DNA of 64,000 bases from Bradyrhizobium tropiciagri (GTDB taxonomy: Bacteria; Pseudomonadota; Alphaproteobacteria; Rhizobiales; Xanthobacteraceae), in contig NZ_JAFCKF010000001.1 in the NCBI RefSeq assembly GCF_018130545.1, positions 620,001-684,000 of the forward strand, given 5' to 3'. The notes below the pieces were generated by a model. It ran no database searches, had not been told where the DNA came from, and saw only the letters and a list, made by a program, of their open reading frames with translations. Below are positions 45,323 to 53,901 of the stretch, one piece after another (the stretch's first letter is position 1; the number at the start of each line of letters is the position of its first letter). Position numbers and translations under genes: made by a program.

Positions 45323-46374
45323 TGGCAGAGAGGGATATGACGGAGACCACATTCCAGCACAGCACGGCTTCGCCTCCCCGTCAGGCAGCGCCGTCGGGCG
45401 CTCTATCCAATCTGGTGGCCACCTATGGCCTCCTGTTCGTCTTCGCTCTGGTCATGCTGGTGTTCGGCGTGCTGAGGCCTTCGAGCTTCTTCAGCGCCAT
45501 TAACATCAACACGATCCTGGTCAGCCAGTCGGTGACGGCCATGCTGGCGCTCGCGGAAATGGTCCCGCTCGCCACAAAGCAATTCGACTTGTCGATCGGC
45601 TACCACCTCGGCATGGCACAGGTGCTGGCCGTCGGCTTGCAGGTCAACCAGGGCCTGGGCTGGCCGGAAGCGGCGGCACTGATCCTTTTGCTGTCGGTCA
45701 TAGTCGGCCTCAGCAACGGCTTGCTGGTCAGCGTCTTCCGCATTGACTCCTTCATCGCAACGATGGGAACGGGAACGCTGCTCTTTGGCGTGACCAACTT
45801 CTATTCCAACGGCGAGCAGATCAGCGGCTTGAACCTTTCGGTCAGCTTCACCAACCTCACGCAGATTGTTCACGGCATACCGCTGCCGGCGGTCTATGTC
45901 GCGATCATCTCCCTCGTACTTTGGATCGTGACCGAGTACCTTCCCATCGGCCGCAATCTCTACGTGATCGGAGCCAATGTCCGTGCGGCAGAACTCACGG
46001 GCATCAACGTGCGTCGCCACATCATCGGTGCCTTTATCGTATCGGGCCTGCTCAGCGGCTTTGCCGGCATCGTGCTCGGCAGCATTCTACAAACGGGCAC
46101 GCCGAGCGTCGGCCCGGAATATCTGCTGCCTGCGTTTGCGGCGACGTTGCTCGGAGCAACGTCGATCAAGCTTGGACGCGTGAATGTCATCGGGACGCTT
46201 CTGTCGGTGCTACTGCTGGCCTTCTCGTTCTCGGGAGTTCAACAACTCGGCGCCCCGTTCTACATCCAGTACTTCTTCAACGGTGGGATCCTTATTGTTG
46301 CAGTGGGCCTGTCCGTCTACGCCACGCGACGACGTCAGCGCGCTGCCACGACCACCCGCTCGCAAAAGACCTAA
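45322..46374 (+). CDS. sugar ABC transporter permease
   Basis: 350 residues, eight to ten helices, RbsC-type: ALAEMVPLATKQFDLSIGYHLGM near 80-100, FRIDSFIATMGTGTLLFG, and GLLSGFAGIVLGSILQTGTPSVG. The ATG overlaps the last base of the ATPase stop codon (TGATG), so the two are coupled. It forms the membrane channel of the importer. Confidence 0.93.
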   Translation: MAERDMTETTFQHSTASPPRQAAPSGALSNLVATYGLLFVFALVMLVFGVLRPSSFFSAININTILVSQSVTAMLALAEMVPLATKQFDLSIGYHLGMAQVLAVGLQVNQGLGWPEAAALILLLSVIVGLSNGLLVSVFRIDSFIATMGTGTLLFGVTNFYSNGEQISGLNLSVSFTNLTQIVHGIPLPAVYVAIISLVLWIVTEYLPIGRNLYVIGANVRAAELTGINVRRHIIGAFIVSGLLSGFAGIVLGSILQTGTPSVGPEYLLPAFAATLLGATSIKLGRVNVIGTLLSVLLLAFSFSGVQQLGAPFYIQYFFNGGILIVAVGLSVYATRRRQRAATTTRSQKT

Positions 46375-46389
46375 CCAGGGAGGATGCCC

Positions 46390-47298
46390 ATGGACCCATT
46401 CGAGGTCTACGACAAGCGCTTCGTGCAGTACACCATACCGATCGTTTTCCTGGAGAAGCTGCATACCGGCCTGCGGTGGGCCGAGGGACCGGTCTACTTC
46501 GCCGATCAGCGCAGCCTCCTGTTCAGCGACCTGCCGAGCAACCGGATGCTGCGTTACGATGAGGAGACCGGACAGGTCTCCGTGTTCCGTAACGACTCCA
46601 ACTTTTCCAATGGAAACACCCGCGACCGCGAAGGGCGGCTCGTAACCTGCGAGCATCGCGGGCGTCGGGTGACGCGGACCGAATATGACGGCACGATCAC
46701 GGTTCTGGCCGATCGATACGAAGGCAAGCGCCTCAACTCGCCCAACGATATCGTGGTGAAGTCGGATGGCACCGTTTGGTTCACCGATCCCACCTACGGC
46801 ATCAGCGCCGAGTACGAAGGCAGCAAAGCCGAAAGCGAGATCGGGAGCTGCAACGTCTACCGCTTCGATCCGCGCGACGCCAGCTTGCGCGTCGTTGTCG
46901 ACGACTTCAAACGACCCAACGGACTTGCGTTCTCACCGGATGAGAAGATTCTCTATGTTGCGGACTCCGGCTTCTGGCCCAACCCCGACTGGCCTCATCA
47001 CATTCGAGCATTCGACGTGGCAGACGACGAGCGGCTGCGCAACAGCCGCGTTCTCGCCGAAATCGCCCCGGGCATCCCGGATGGCTTCCGCGTCGACGTT
47101 GACGGAAACGTATGGACCAGCTCGGGCGATGGCGTACGCTGCATCACGCCGGGCGGCGACATTATCGGCAGAATTCCCGTGCCGGAGAAGACTGCGAACG
47201 TGTGCTTCGGTGGGCCGAAGCGCAATCGCCTCTATATCTGCGGCCACACCTCACTCTACGCGATCTATGTGAACACCCGCGGAGCGCAGACGCTCTAA
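46390..47298 (+). CDS. SMP-30/gluconolactonase-family lactonase
   Basis: 302 residues, six-bladed propeller. Metal-ligand region GLRWAEGPVYF (Glu), NSPNDIVVKSDG (Asn), and SPDEKILYVADSG (Asp) are present. It hydrolyses aldonolactones to aldonic acids in the cytoplasm. ATG 46390 is preferred because GGGAGG ends 6 nt before it; ATG 46384 is too close. Its place after the permease suggests that the imported compound is, or becomes, a lactone. Confidence 0.9.
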   Translation: MDPFEVYDKRFVQYTIPIVFLEKLHTGLRWAEGPVYFADQRSLLFSDLPSNRMLRYDEETGQVSVFRNDSNFSNGNTRDREGRLVTCEHRGRRVTRTEYDGTITVLADRYEGKRLNSPNDIVVKSDGTVWFTDPTYGISAEYEGSKAESEIGSCNVYRFDPRDASLRVVVDDFKRPNGLAFSPDEKILYVADSGFWPNPDWPHHIRAFDVADDERLRNSRVLAEIAPGIPDGFRVDVDGNVWTSSGDGVRCITPGGDIIGRIPVPEKTANVCFGGPKRNRLYICGHTSLYAIYVNTRGAQTL

Positions 47299-47327
47299 GC
47301 ACCTCCAGGGTTCATCAGGATATTGTC

Positions 47328-48254
47328 ATGACACGGATTGCGTTGATCGGAGCCGGCGTCGTCGGCTCGTCCTGGTCGTTTGTCTTTGCGCGAGCGGGCT
47401 TCGAGGTCGCACTCTACGATGCCGATTTGGCCTCTGCCGAGCGCGTACCCGCCTTCGTGCGGACAGCGGCTGCCAGCTTCGAGACGTTGGGCCTCGTCCT
47501 GCCTGAGTCTGCGGAAACGATCGCTGCGCGGGTCAAACCGGCGAAGAGCATCGAGGATGCGCTCGCTGGCGTGGACTACGTCCAGGAAAGCGTGCCTGAG
47601 CGGCTTCCCATCAAGATCGAGCTCTACAGGACGCTAGACTCCCTGGCCGCGCCACAGGTGGTCCTCGCGAGCTCGACATCGGGCCTCCCCGCCTCGGCTT
47701 TCACAGAGAGTATGGCGACGCGCGAGCGTTGCCTCGTCGTCCATCCAATCAATCCGCCCCACCTTATCCCTCTGGTGGAGATCGTCCCGTCGCCATGGAC
47801 GAAACTGGATGTGGTGGAGCGTGCCCAAGGCCTGATGCTGCGCATCGGCCAGTCTCCGATCCAGTTGCGGCGTGAAATCAACGGCTTCGTGGTCAATCGG
47901 CTGCAGAGCGCGCTGCTCGGCGAAGCCTTCCGCCTGGTGGAAGACGGTATCGTGGATGCAGAAGAGGTCGATCGGGCGATTGCCGACGGTCTCGGACTGC
48001 GCTGGAGCTTCATGGGTCCATTTCAGACCATCGACCTCAACGCCAAGACCGGCATCGCGGAATACTGCCGTAACCTTGGCCCGATGTATCACGCTCTCGC
48101 CAAGGAGCAGGCGGATCCACGGCCTTGGTCTGACGAGCTGGTCGCAACGATCGAAGACACGCTGCGCAAGCGAACGTCAGCAGCGGACATCCCAGCGAAG
48201 CAGCGGTGGCGCGACGATTTCCTCGCGAAACTGGTCGACTTCAAGAGGCGCTAA
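47328..48254 (+). CDS. 3-hydroxyacyl-CoA dehydrogenase-like enzyme (L-gulonate 3-dehydrogenase/lambda-crystallin type)
   Basis: 308 residues. The N-terminal Rossmann loop is IGAGVVGSSW with an acidic residue following (LYDAD), so NAD is preferred. HPINPPHLIPLVEIVPSPWT carries the His/Glu catalytic pair, and NGFVVNRLQSALLGEAFRLVEDGI is the C-terminal helical domain. The length and HPxNP motif match lambda-crystallin/L-gulonate 3-dehydrogenase or carnitine dehydrogenase relatives. Last gene of the sugar operon. AGGA lies 7 nt before the ATG. Confidence 0.87.
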   Translation: MTRIALIGAGVVGSSWSFVFARAGFEVALYDADLASAERVPAFVRTAAASFETLGLVLPESAETIAARVKPAKSIEDALAGVDYVQESVPERLPIKIELYRTLDSLAAPQVVLASSTSGLPASAFTESMATRERCLVVHPINPPHLIPLVEIVPSPWTKLDVVERAQGLMLRIGQSPIQLRREINGFVVNRLQSALLGEAFRLVEDGIVDAEEVDRAIADGLGLRWSFMGPFQTIDLNAKTGIAEYCRNLGPMYHALAKEQADPRPWSDELVATIEDTLRKRTSAADIPAKQRWRDDFLAKLVDFKRR

Positions 48255-48332
48255 GTCGGGCTCCGCCGCGCCGAACGGCATCGTCTCGATCAACAAGACC
48301 ACTTGATGCCGATATTTGCGGCCATCACCGCC

Positions 48333-48728
48333 TCACTGATTCAAGATCGGCGGAATATCCTTCGCGTCCCGCCGGCCCGGCAGCGAGCTGAGATAGGCGT
48401 GGATGTCGGCGGCGTCCTTGTCCGAGAGCACGTCGGCGGAGAACGACGGCATGTCGTTCGGCGCCTCGCGCAGGAAGGCGATGAAGGACTCCACCGGCAA
48501 CGCGATCTGCGCCAGCGCCGGCGTCAGGTAATTGAAGCGGCCGCCCTGCCCGGCGCGGCCGTGGCATTCGAAGCAGCCATCGGCAAGATAGAGCCGCTTG
48601 CCGTTGACGGGATCGCCGGCCGGCGCATCCTCGGCGCGCGATGCCGCGACGCCACCGGCGATAGCGAAAGCCGCCGCGATCGCGGTGACGGCGGCCAGGC
48701 GTTTCACAGATCCGATCATCATCGCCAT
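48333..48728 (-). CDS. cytochrome c, single haem
   Basis: 131 residues. A signal peptide (about 1-31) precedes a class I cytochrome c with CFECH haem site (near 52-56) and a distal Met in NDMPSFSADVLSD. It lies 7 bp downstream of the ThDP-enzyme stop, so it is in the same transcript. A periplasmic electron acceptor for that enzyme is the simplest reading. Confidence 0.9.
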   Translation of the reverse strand: MAMMIGSVKRLAAVTAIAAAFAIAGGVAASRAEDAPAGDPVNGKRLYLADGCFECHGRAGQGGRFNYLTPALAQIALPVESFIAFLREAPNDMPSFSADVLSDKDAADIHAYLSSLPGRRDAKDIPPILNQ

Positions 48729-48735
48729 CCCCGCT

Positions 48736-50448
48736 TCACCGCTGATCCATCACGACGTCGAGCAGCGCCGGCTGGCCACTCTTGACCATGGCGATGGCGC
48801 GCTTCAGCGCCGGCGCCAGCGCGTTCGGATCACTGATCGGCCCCTCGCCATAGACGCCGAACCCCTTGGCGACGGTCGCATAGTCGACGAACGGATCCTT
48901 CAGCGTGGTGCCGATATCGGCGTTGGTGATGCCGCGGCCGAGGCGCGCCGCCATCGCCTGCAGATACATGTATTCCTGATGATAGGCGCGGTTGTTGTGC
49001 ACGATGTAGAGCATCGGAATCTGATGATGCGCTGCGGTCCACAGCGTCGACGGCACGAACATGAAGTCGCCGTCGCCGCCGATCGCAACCGTAAACCGGC
49101 CGCGCCGCTTGTTGGCGAGCGCGGCCCCGAGCGAAGCCGGCAGCGTGTAGCCGACACCGCCGCCGCCGGCGAGACCGTTCCATTGATACGGCTTGGTGAA
49201 ATTCCACAGCCGATGCGGCCATGCCAGGCCGATCGAGGTGCCGACCAGCGACCAGTCCTCATCCTTGATCTGGCTGTAGAGCTCGGCGCACAGCCGCGCG
49301 GTGGTGATCGGGCTCGCGTCCCAACCGATCGTGGCGTCAAGCTTCGCCTGCTCGACGGTGGCGAGCTTGGCCGCCGCAAGCTTCTTGCCGCGCGCGTCGA
49401 ACGCGGCCTTGCGGCCCTCGTCGATGCCGCGTTTGACCTGCTCGATCAGGGTCGGCAGGCTCGCCTCGGCGTCCCCCGCAATATCGAGGTCGACGTCCTG
49501 GTAGCGGCCGAGATCCTGATAGTTGGCCTTCATGTAGAGACCGCGGGTACCGAGCGTGACGATCTTGGCGGTCTTCTTGTAGCGCGGCTCGGAGGTGCGC
49601 ACGATGCGATCGTGGAAATCACTCAGCGAGCCCCAGATGTCGTTGACCTCCATCGCCACAATGAGATCGGCCTGCGACAGGATCGAGCGGCGGAACGACT
49701 GGTTCAGCGGGTGGCGCGAGGGGAAGTTCATCCGCCCGTAATTGTCGATCACGGCGCATTGCAGGGTTTCCGCAAGCTCCACCAGGCGCGGCATGCCGGC
49801 CGGCGTGCGCGCCATCCGATCGCACAGGATCACCGGATTGTCAGCTGCGACCAGCATCTTGGCGAGCTGCGCCAGCGCCGCATCGTCGCCCTGCGGCGGG
49901 ATCGCCGGGGTGAATTTCGGAATCCGCAGGCGGTCGCGATTCTCGATCGGATTCTCCTGCAGCTCCTGGTCGAGCGACAGCATCACCGGCGCCATCGGCG
50001 GCGTGGTCGATATCTTGTAGGCGCGCAGCGCGGATTCCGCGAAGTGCTGCAGCGAGGCCGGCTGGTCGTCCCATTTGACGAAGTCGCGCGTCAGCGCCGC
50101 GGGATCGATCGCCGAATGCGGCCATTCGGCGCCCGGTGCACGCTTGTCGGCCTCCATGATGTTGCCGCCCATCACGATGACGGGGACGCGGTCGCACCAG
50201 GCGTTGTACATCGCCATCGAGGCATGCTGCAGCCCGACCACACCGTGGCAGATCATCGCGAGCGGCTTGCCTTCGATCTTGGCGTAGCCCTGACCCATAT
50301 GCACCGCGATCTCTTCATGCGGGCAGGTGATGATCTCCGGCTTCTTGTTGCCGCCATGATTGATGACGGCCTCGTGCAGCCCGCGGAAGCTCGAGGCGCA
50401 GTTCATCGCGAGGTAATCGATGTCGAGTGTCTTCAGCACGTCGACCAT
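48736..50448 (-). CDS. ThDP-dependent enzyme core (acetolactate synthase/benzoylformate decarboxylase-like)
   Basis: 570 residues as the intact frame. N-terminal PYR domain with the activating Glu in CPHEEIAVHMGQGYA; central domain with nucleotide-like loops; C-terminal PP domain with GGDGDFMF ... HNN, the GDG...NN ThDP/Mg site. Substrate not assigned; 2-oxo acid decarboxylase or oxidase are options. The preceding frame (50433-50702) encodes a Tat signal with no gap, out of frame by one base. Together they would make about 655 residues, so either the leader is lost or a frameshift or sequencing error exists near 50478-50485. Confidence 0.85.
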   Translation of the reverse strand: MVDVLKTLDIDYLAMNCASSFRGLHEAVINHGGNKKPEIITCPHEEIAVHMGQGYAKIEGKPLAMICHGVVGLQHASMAMYNAWCDRVPVIVMGGNIMEADKRAPGAEWPHSAIDPAALTRDFVKWDDQPASLQHFAESALRAYKISTTPPMAPVMLSLDQELQENPIENRDRLRIPKFTPAIPPQGDDAALAQLAKMLVAADNPVILCDRMARTPAGMPRLVELAETLQCAVIDNYGRMNFPSRHPLNQSFRRSILSQADLIVAMEVNDIWGSLSDFHDRIVRTSEPRYKKTAKIVTLGTRGLYMKANYQDLGRYQDVDLDIAGDAEASLPTLIEQVKRGIDEGRKAAFDARGKKLAAAKLATVEQAKLDATIGWDASPITTARLCAELYSQIKDEDWSLVGTSIGLAWPHRLWNFTKPYQWNGLAGGGGVGYTLPASLGAALANKRRGRFTVAIGGDGDFMFVPSTLWTAAHHQIPMLYIVHNNRAYHQEYMYLQAMAARLGRGITNADIGTTLKDPFVDYATVAKGFGVYGEGPISDPNALAPALKRAIAMVKSGQPALLDVVMDQR

Positions 50449-50702
50449 GAAGTCGCCGCCGCTCGAGCTCTGGTTGACCGATCGGCCGGCGGCGGCATCG
50501 CGTCCGCGGCCGCGAGCTTCGGGCCTGGCAACGCAGCCTTAAGCGCTCCCTTGGGCCGTTGGTCCGGAAATGCCGACATCGCGGTGTTGGCCGCGGCCGG
50601 CGTGCCCAGCGCCGCGGCACCCGCGATGGTTGCACCCTTCAGAAAATTGCGGCGGCCCGCATCGGGCGCGCCGTCGCGGCGCCTGCTGCTGCGTTTCGAC
50701 AT
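50433..50702 (-). pseudogene. Tat signal leader of the ThDP enzyme, out of frame
   Basis: Starts MSKRSSRRRDGAPDAG and has the twin-arginine motif GRRNFLKG followed by a hydrophobic Ala/Gly stretch (ATIAGAAALGTPAAA). It reads through a linker to ADAMPPPADR and then diverges from the ThDP frame. Inserting one C at about 50480 would give ADPVNQSSSGGDFMVDVL, fusing it smoothly to the enzyme. If intact it would direct export of a folded, cofactor-loaded enzyme. Confidence 0.75.
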
Positions 50703-50869
50703 GGATTCCTCTCCGGGAACGTGACCAGATGCCTACGAGCTGTTTGCTTGTTGGCAGCAATGTCGACCCGGAGCTCGGGAGGCGTCAATACACAGTCGCG
50801 TAAGCGTGCGGCTTCGGCCGGACACCTCTCACGAAACAGCATGGCAAAGGCGCGAAGCGCCGCGCCGGC

Positions 50870-51334
50870 CTAGCGCGCCAGCGCTGCGATCAGCTCGACC
50901 TCGATCGCTGCGTTACGCGGCAGCTGCGCGACGCCGACGCTGGTCCTGGTGTGCAGGCCGCGCTCCGGACCGAACAGCTCGATGATGAGTTCCGATGCGC
51001 CGTCGGCGACCGCCGTCTGACCGCTGAAATCCGCGGCGCTGTGCACGAACACGGTGAGCTTCAAGATCTGCGTGACATTGTCGAGCGACCCGAGATGCGC
51101 CTTGATCGCGGCCAATCCGCGGATCAGCGCCAGCCGCGCGCCGCGCTTGGCTTCCTCCAATGTGACATCGCGGCCGACCTGCCCGACGACATGCACCTTG
51201 TCGCCGTCGCGCGGCAGCTGACCACTGACGTAGATGGTGTCGCCGTGGACCACCACCGGAGCATAGGCGCCGCCGGCCGCCGCCGAGATCGGCAGCTCGA
51301 TTTTGAGTTCGTTCAGACGTTGCTCAAGTTTCAC
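50870..51334 (-). CDS. RidA-family (YjgF/YER057c/UK114) protein
   Basis: About 154 residues from GTG 51334 (an ATG at 51385 adds an Arg-rich unlike-family extension). It is a trimeric chorismate-mutase-like fold: VHGDTIYVSGQLPRDG, ALIRGLAAIKAHLGSLDNVTQILKLTVFVHS, and the C-terminal RTSVGVAQLPRNAAIEVELIA. RidA hydrolyses reactive imine/enamine intermediates; this longer subgroup (YjgH-like) may differ. It is not in an operon with its neighbours. Confidence 0.88.
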   Translation of the reverse strand: MKLEQRLNELKIELPISAAAGGAYAPVVVHGDTIYVSGQLPRDGDKVHVVGQVGRDVTLEEAKRGARLALIRGLAAIKAHLGSLDNVTQILKLTVFVHSAADFSGQTAVADGASELIIELFGPERGLHTRTSVGVAQLPRNAAIEVELIAALAR

Positions 51335-51385
51335 GATTGTCCGCCAGCGAGCTGGCCTCCTCTGGGGAGAGCGCCGCGGCTTCAC

Positions 51386-51700
51386 GCACCGTCGATAGGC
51401 GCGAAACTGCTCTCTGTGCGTTTGCGATAACCGAGTTCCCGGCGAGGCGGTACCTCAGATATTGCTCTCGGAGCAATTGCGCCGGGCCGAACCGCGCCTG
51501 AAGGGTTTCGGCGCGGCCGCCAGACGCAAATCACCGTCATATTTTGGCCATACCCCGTTTCTTAAAGGCCCGGGCGGGCCATGTCCCCGCCTCTGTTTTG
51601 CGTCGCTCGACCGATGCGGTCGCTTCGCAACCCAATCGCAGATCATCGCTGCGCTCCTCCCACAATCAGGATGGTCTGCCAACAACAAGAGGACTTTGTA
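51386..51700. other. intergenic region, no gene seen
   Basis: About 315 bp between the divergent RidA and NlpC-like genes. Promoters expected; no strong palindrome. GGCCCGGGCGGGCC-type GC clusters are present near 51568. Confidence 0.5.
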
Positions 51701-52084
51701 ATGCGTAAAACTCTTGCGGCTGTCGCCGTGCTCCTGGCCTTTGCTTCATCTGCTGCCGAAGCCCGCGGCCGTCACCATCATCATCGTCATTATGCCCATT
51801 CCGGTCGGCCGGCAGCCTGGTGCGGCTGGTTCATGCGCACGCAAGTCGGCAGCGATCCTGGTCCGCAGTACAATCTGGCGCGATCCTGGGCGCGCTACGG
51901 CAGCAATGCCGGCGGCCCTTCGGTCGGCGCGATCGTGGTTTGGCGTCATCACGTCGGCAAGATCGTGGGTCACGAGAACGGCCAGTGGATCGTCACCAGC
52001 GGCAACGACGGACACGCCGTGCGCACGCGGCCGCGCTCGCTCGCCGGCGCCATCGCGTTCCGCAACGCTTACGCTTCGTTCTAA
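51701..52084 (+). CDS. small secreted NlpC/P60-like protein
   Basis: 127 residues. The signal peptide covers about 1-22 (cleavage at AEA-R). A His-rich stretch GRHHHHRHYAH follows, then WCGWFMR with a single Cys and VGAIVVWRHHVGKIVGHENG with histidines. Cys-then-His order and spacing resemble minimal NlpC/P60 or CHAP-type peptidoglycan hydrolases (TIGR02594-like). AGAGGA lies 9 nt before ATG 51701. A terminator follows at 52196. Confidence 0.65.
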   Translation: MRKTLAAVAVLLAFASSAAEARGRHHHHRHYAHSGRPAAWCGWFMRTQVGSDPGPQYNLARSWARYGSNAGGPSVGAIVVWRHHVGKIVGHENGQWIVTSGNDGHAVRTRPRSLAGAIAFRNAYASF

Positions 52085-52195
52085 GGAACTTTGCTTCAGC
52101 GCTGATATTCGAGCGTGCGATGCCGAGCGGTATACGAACCGTTCATCATCGCCGCCTACGCTGCGGCGGGGTTTCGCCCTGAAGCCCTCAGACGG

Positions 52196-52233
52196 GCGCC
52201 GTCACCTGTGTTGACCAGGTGGCGGCGCTTTTT
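52196..52233 (+). terminator. intrinsic terminator
   Basis: Stem GCGCCGTCACCTG / CAGGTGGCGGCGC (one mismatch), loop of seven, followed by TTTTT. It lies 112 bp after the NlpC-like stop codon and just before the next small gene. Confidence 0.8.
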
Positions 52234-52249
52234 CAAGGAATGCACTCGC

Positions 52250-52474
52250 TTGCCTCGGAAACCGAAAAAAGTCGCGACTGATTCCAAGACTGCGACTACC
52301 AAGACTGCGAGTTCCAAGGCTGCGCCTTCCAAGGCCGATTCCTACGAGACTGTTTCTGACAAGACTGCTTCTTATTGGTCGGCCGCCTATGTCAGCTTCT
52401 GCAACGGCATGACTGTGTTCGCCGTGACCAGCGGCGTTCTCGGATTTCTCCTGGTCGCCAAGCGCTATCTGTGA
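52250..52474 (+). CDS. small single-pass membrane protein, Lys/Thr/Ser-rich
   Basis: 74 residues from TTG 52250 with AAGGA about 10 nt upstream. The N-terminal half is Lys/Thr/Ser-rich repeat-like (TKTASSKAAPSKADS), and the C-terminal half is a hydrophobic helix (about 45-70) ending AKRYL. The frame is open upstream to 52115, but that would run through the terminator hairpin. No family is recognised. Confidence 0.5.
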   Translation: MPRKPKKVATDSKTATTKTASSKAAPSKADSYETVSDKTASYWSAAYVSFCNGMTVFAVTSGVLGFLLVAKRYL

Positions 52475-52477
52475 GCG

Positions 52478-53110
52478 TCAGCGCTTTCCGAGGCTCTTGA
52501 GGTAAGCGCAGAACATGTCGGCCATGGCATCGGCATAACTCTCGATCTCGGCCCGGCTTCGCGGACTCTCCGAAAAATCCTTGCCGACCGTGCTCAGGGT
52601 CGTCGTGATCAGATCGCCCGCCGTTGCGCGGATCGCGCCGGATGCCTTCGGCAATGCCTCGTGCATGAACACCTCGACGGTGCGTGCGCCCGACGCCCGC
52701 GCTTCGCGTGCCTCGGGCGCATCGCGATAGAGCGGCGCGGCGTCGCTGAGCGCGCCGCGCACCGCGGCCTCCTCGCATTCGGAACGGATGAACGCGTGCA
52801 CCAGCGCTCGCAGCCGCTGCAACGGCGGGCGCCCGGTATCTTCGAGAATCTCGCGCAGCAGGCCGGTGGTCTGCCGCCACTCGTCGCTCTGCAGCCGGAA
52901 TAGGATCGACGCCTTGTTCGGAAAGTACTGATACAGCGAGCCGACGCTGACGCCGGCCTTCTCGGCCACCCGCGCCGTTGTGAAACGCTGCGCACCCTCC
53001 TTCGTCAAAACCTGAACAGCCGCCTCGAGAATCGCCGCAACGAGCTCGGTCGAGCGCGCCTGTTGCGGCTGTTTTCGCGAGGAAACTGAAGAGCTTCGCC
53101 GCTTGGTCAT
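52478..53110 (-). CDS. TetR-family transcriptional regulator
   Basis: 210 residues. HTH at about 20-70 (FTTARVAEKAGVSVGSLYQYFPNKASILFRL), then a helical ligand domain. It is divergent from an O-methyltransferase 103 bp away and probably represses it; a 14-bp palindrome and a direct repeat lie between them. Confidence 0.92.
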   Translation of the reverse strand: MTKRRSSSVSSRKQPQQARSTELVAAILEAAVQVLTKEGAQRFTTARVAEKAGVSVGSLYQYFPNKASILFRLQSDEWRQTTGLLREILEDTGRPPLQRLRALVHAFIRSECEEAAVRGALSDAAPLYRDAPEAREARASGARTVEVFMHEALPKASGAIRATAGDLITTTLSTVGKDFSESPRSRAEIESYADAMADMFCAYLKSLGKR

Positions 53111-53151
53111 GGACGCCTTATGGACACTTTGGTGAATGCGATTAGCGAATG

Positions 53152-53165
53152 CGAATAATTATTCG
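53152..53165. promoter_or_regulatory. candidate operator of the TetR regulator
   Basis: CGAATAATTATTCG, a perfect 14-bp palindrome, with direct repeats GAATGCGA at 53134 and 53147 just beside it, in the TetR/methyltransferase divergent promoter. Confidence 0.65.
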
Positions 53166-53213
53166 TATTTCAGGCGCGGCGCAAGAACGCGCCGCTGACA
53201 GACCGGAGACCAC

Positions 53214-53879
53214 ATGACCACTCTCGTTTCACCTGAACTCGCGGGCCTGCTCGATCGCCTGTTCGCGCAAGCTTCCGCCGCGGCGGAAGCAACCCAGCTC
53301 GCGGTGGCCGACCTTTCCGACGAGGAACGGGCACGCCTGATGAGGAGCAAGACCGACTATCGCGCGCTCTACGGTCGCCTCAACAACGTGCCGCTCGCGG
53401 TCTCGCGCGAGACCGGCGCGCTGCTCTACATGCTGGCGCGCGGCGCGCGGGCGCGGACCATTGTCGAGTTCGGCACCTCGTTCGGCATCTCGACCCTGCA
53501 CCTCGCCGCCGCGCTCCGCGACAACGGCGGCGGGCGGCTGATCACCAGCGAATTCGAACCGTCCAAGGTTGTGCGTGCGCGCGACAACCTCGTCGCCGGC
53601 GGGCTTGATGACCTGGTCGAGATCCGCGAGGGCGACGCGCTCACGACGCTGCGCACCGATCTGCCCGATACGATCGACCTCGTGCTGCTCGACGGCGCCA
53701 AGGCGCTGTATCCCGACATCCTCGATCTGGTGGAGAGCCGCCTGAAGCCCGGCGCCTTCATCGTCGCCGACAATGCCGACCATAGCCCCGACTATCTGGC
53801 GCGGGTGCGCACGCCGGCCAACGGCTACCTGTCAGCGCCGTTCGGCGAAGATGTCGAGCTGTCGATGCGGCTGGGTTGA
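53214..53879 (+). CDS. SAM-dependent O-methyltransferase (class I)
   Basis: 221 residues. SAM-binding motif VEFGTSFGISTLHLA (about 82-96), acidic loop after SEFEPSK, and LVLLDGAKALYPDIL with a metal-site Asp typical of cation-dependent O-methyltransferases (catechol/caffeoyl-CoA type). GGAGACC precedes the ATG. The substrate is unknown. It converges on the signalling island but is not part of it. Confidence 0.9.
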   Translation: MTTLVSPELAGLLDRLFAQASAAAEATQLAVADLSDEERARLMRSKTDYRALYGRLNNVPLAVSRETGALLYMLARGARARTIVEFGTSFGISTLHLAAALRDNGGGRLITSEFEPSKVVRARDNLVAGGLDDLVEIREGDALTTLRTDLPDTIDLVLLDGAKALYPDILDLVESRLKPGAFIVADNADHSPDYLARVRTPANGYLSAPFGEDVELSMRLG

Positions 53880-53901
53880 CGCGGATGCCGGCAGAGCGCG
53901 C

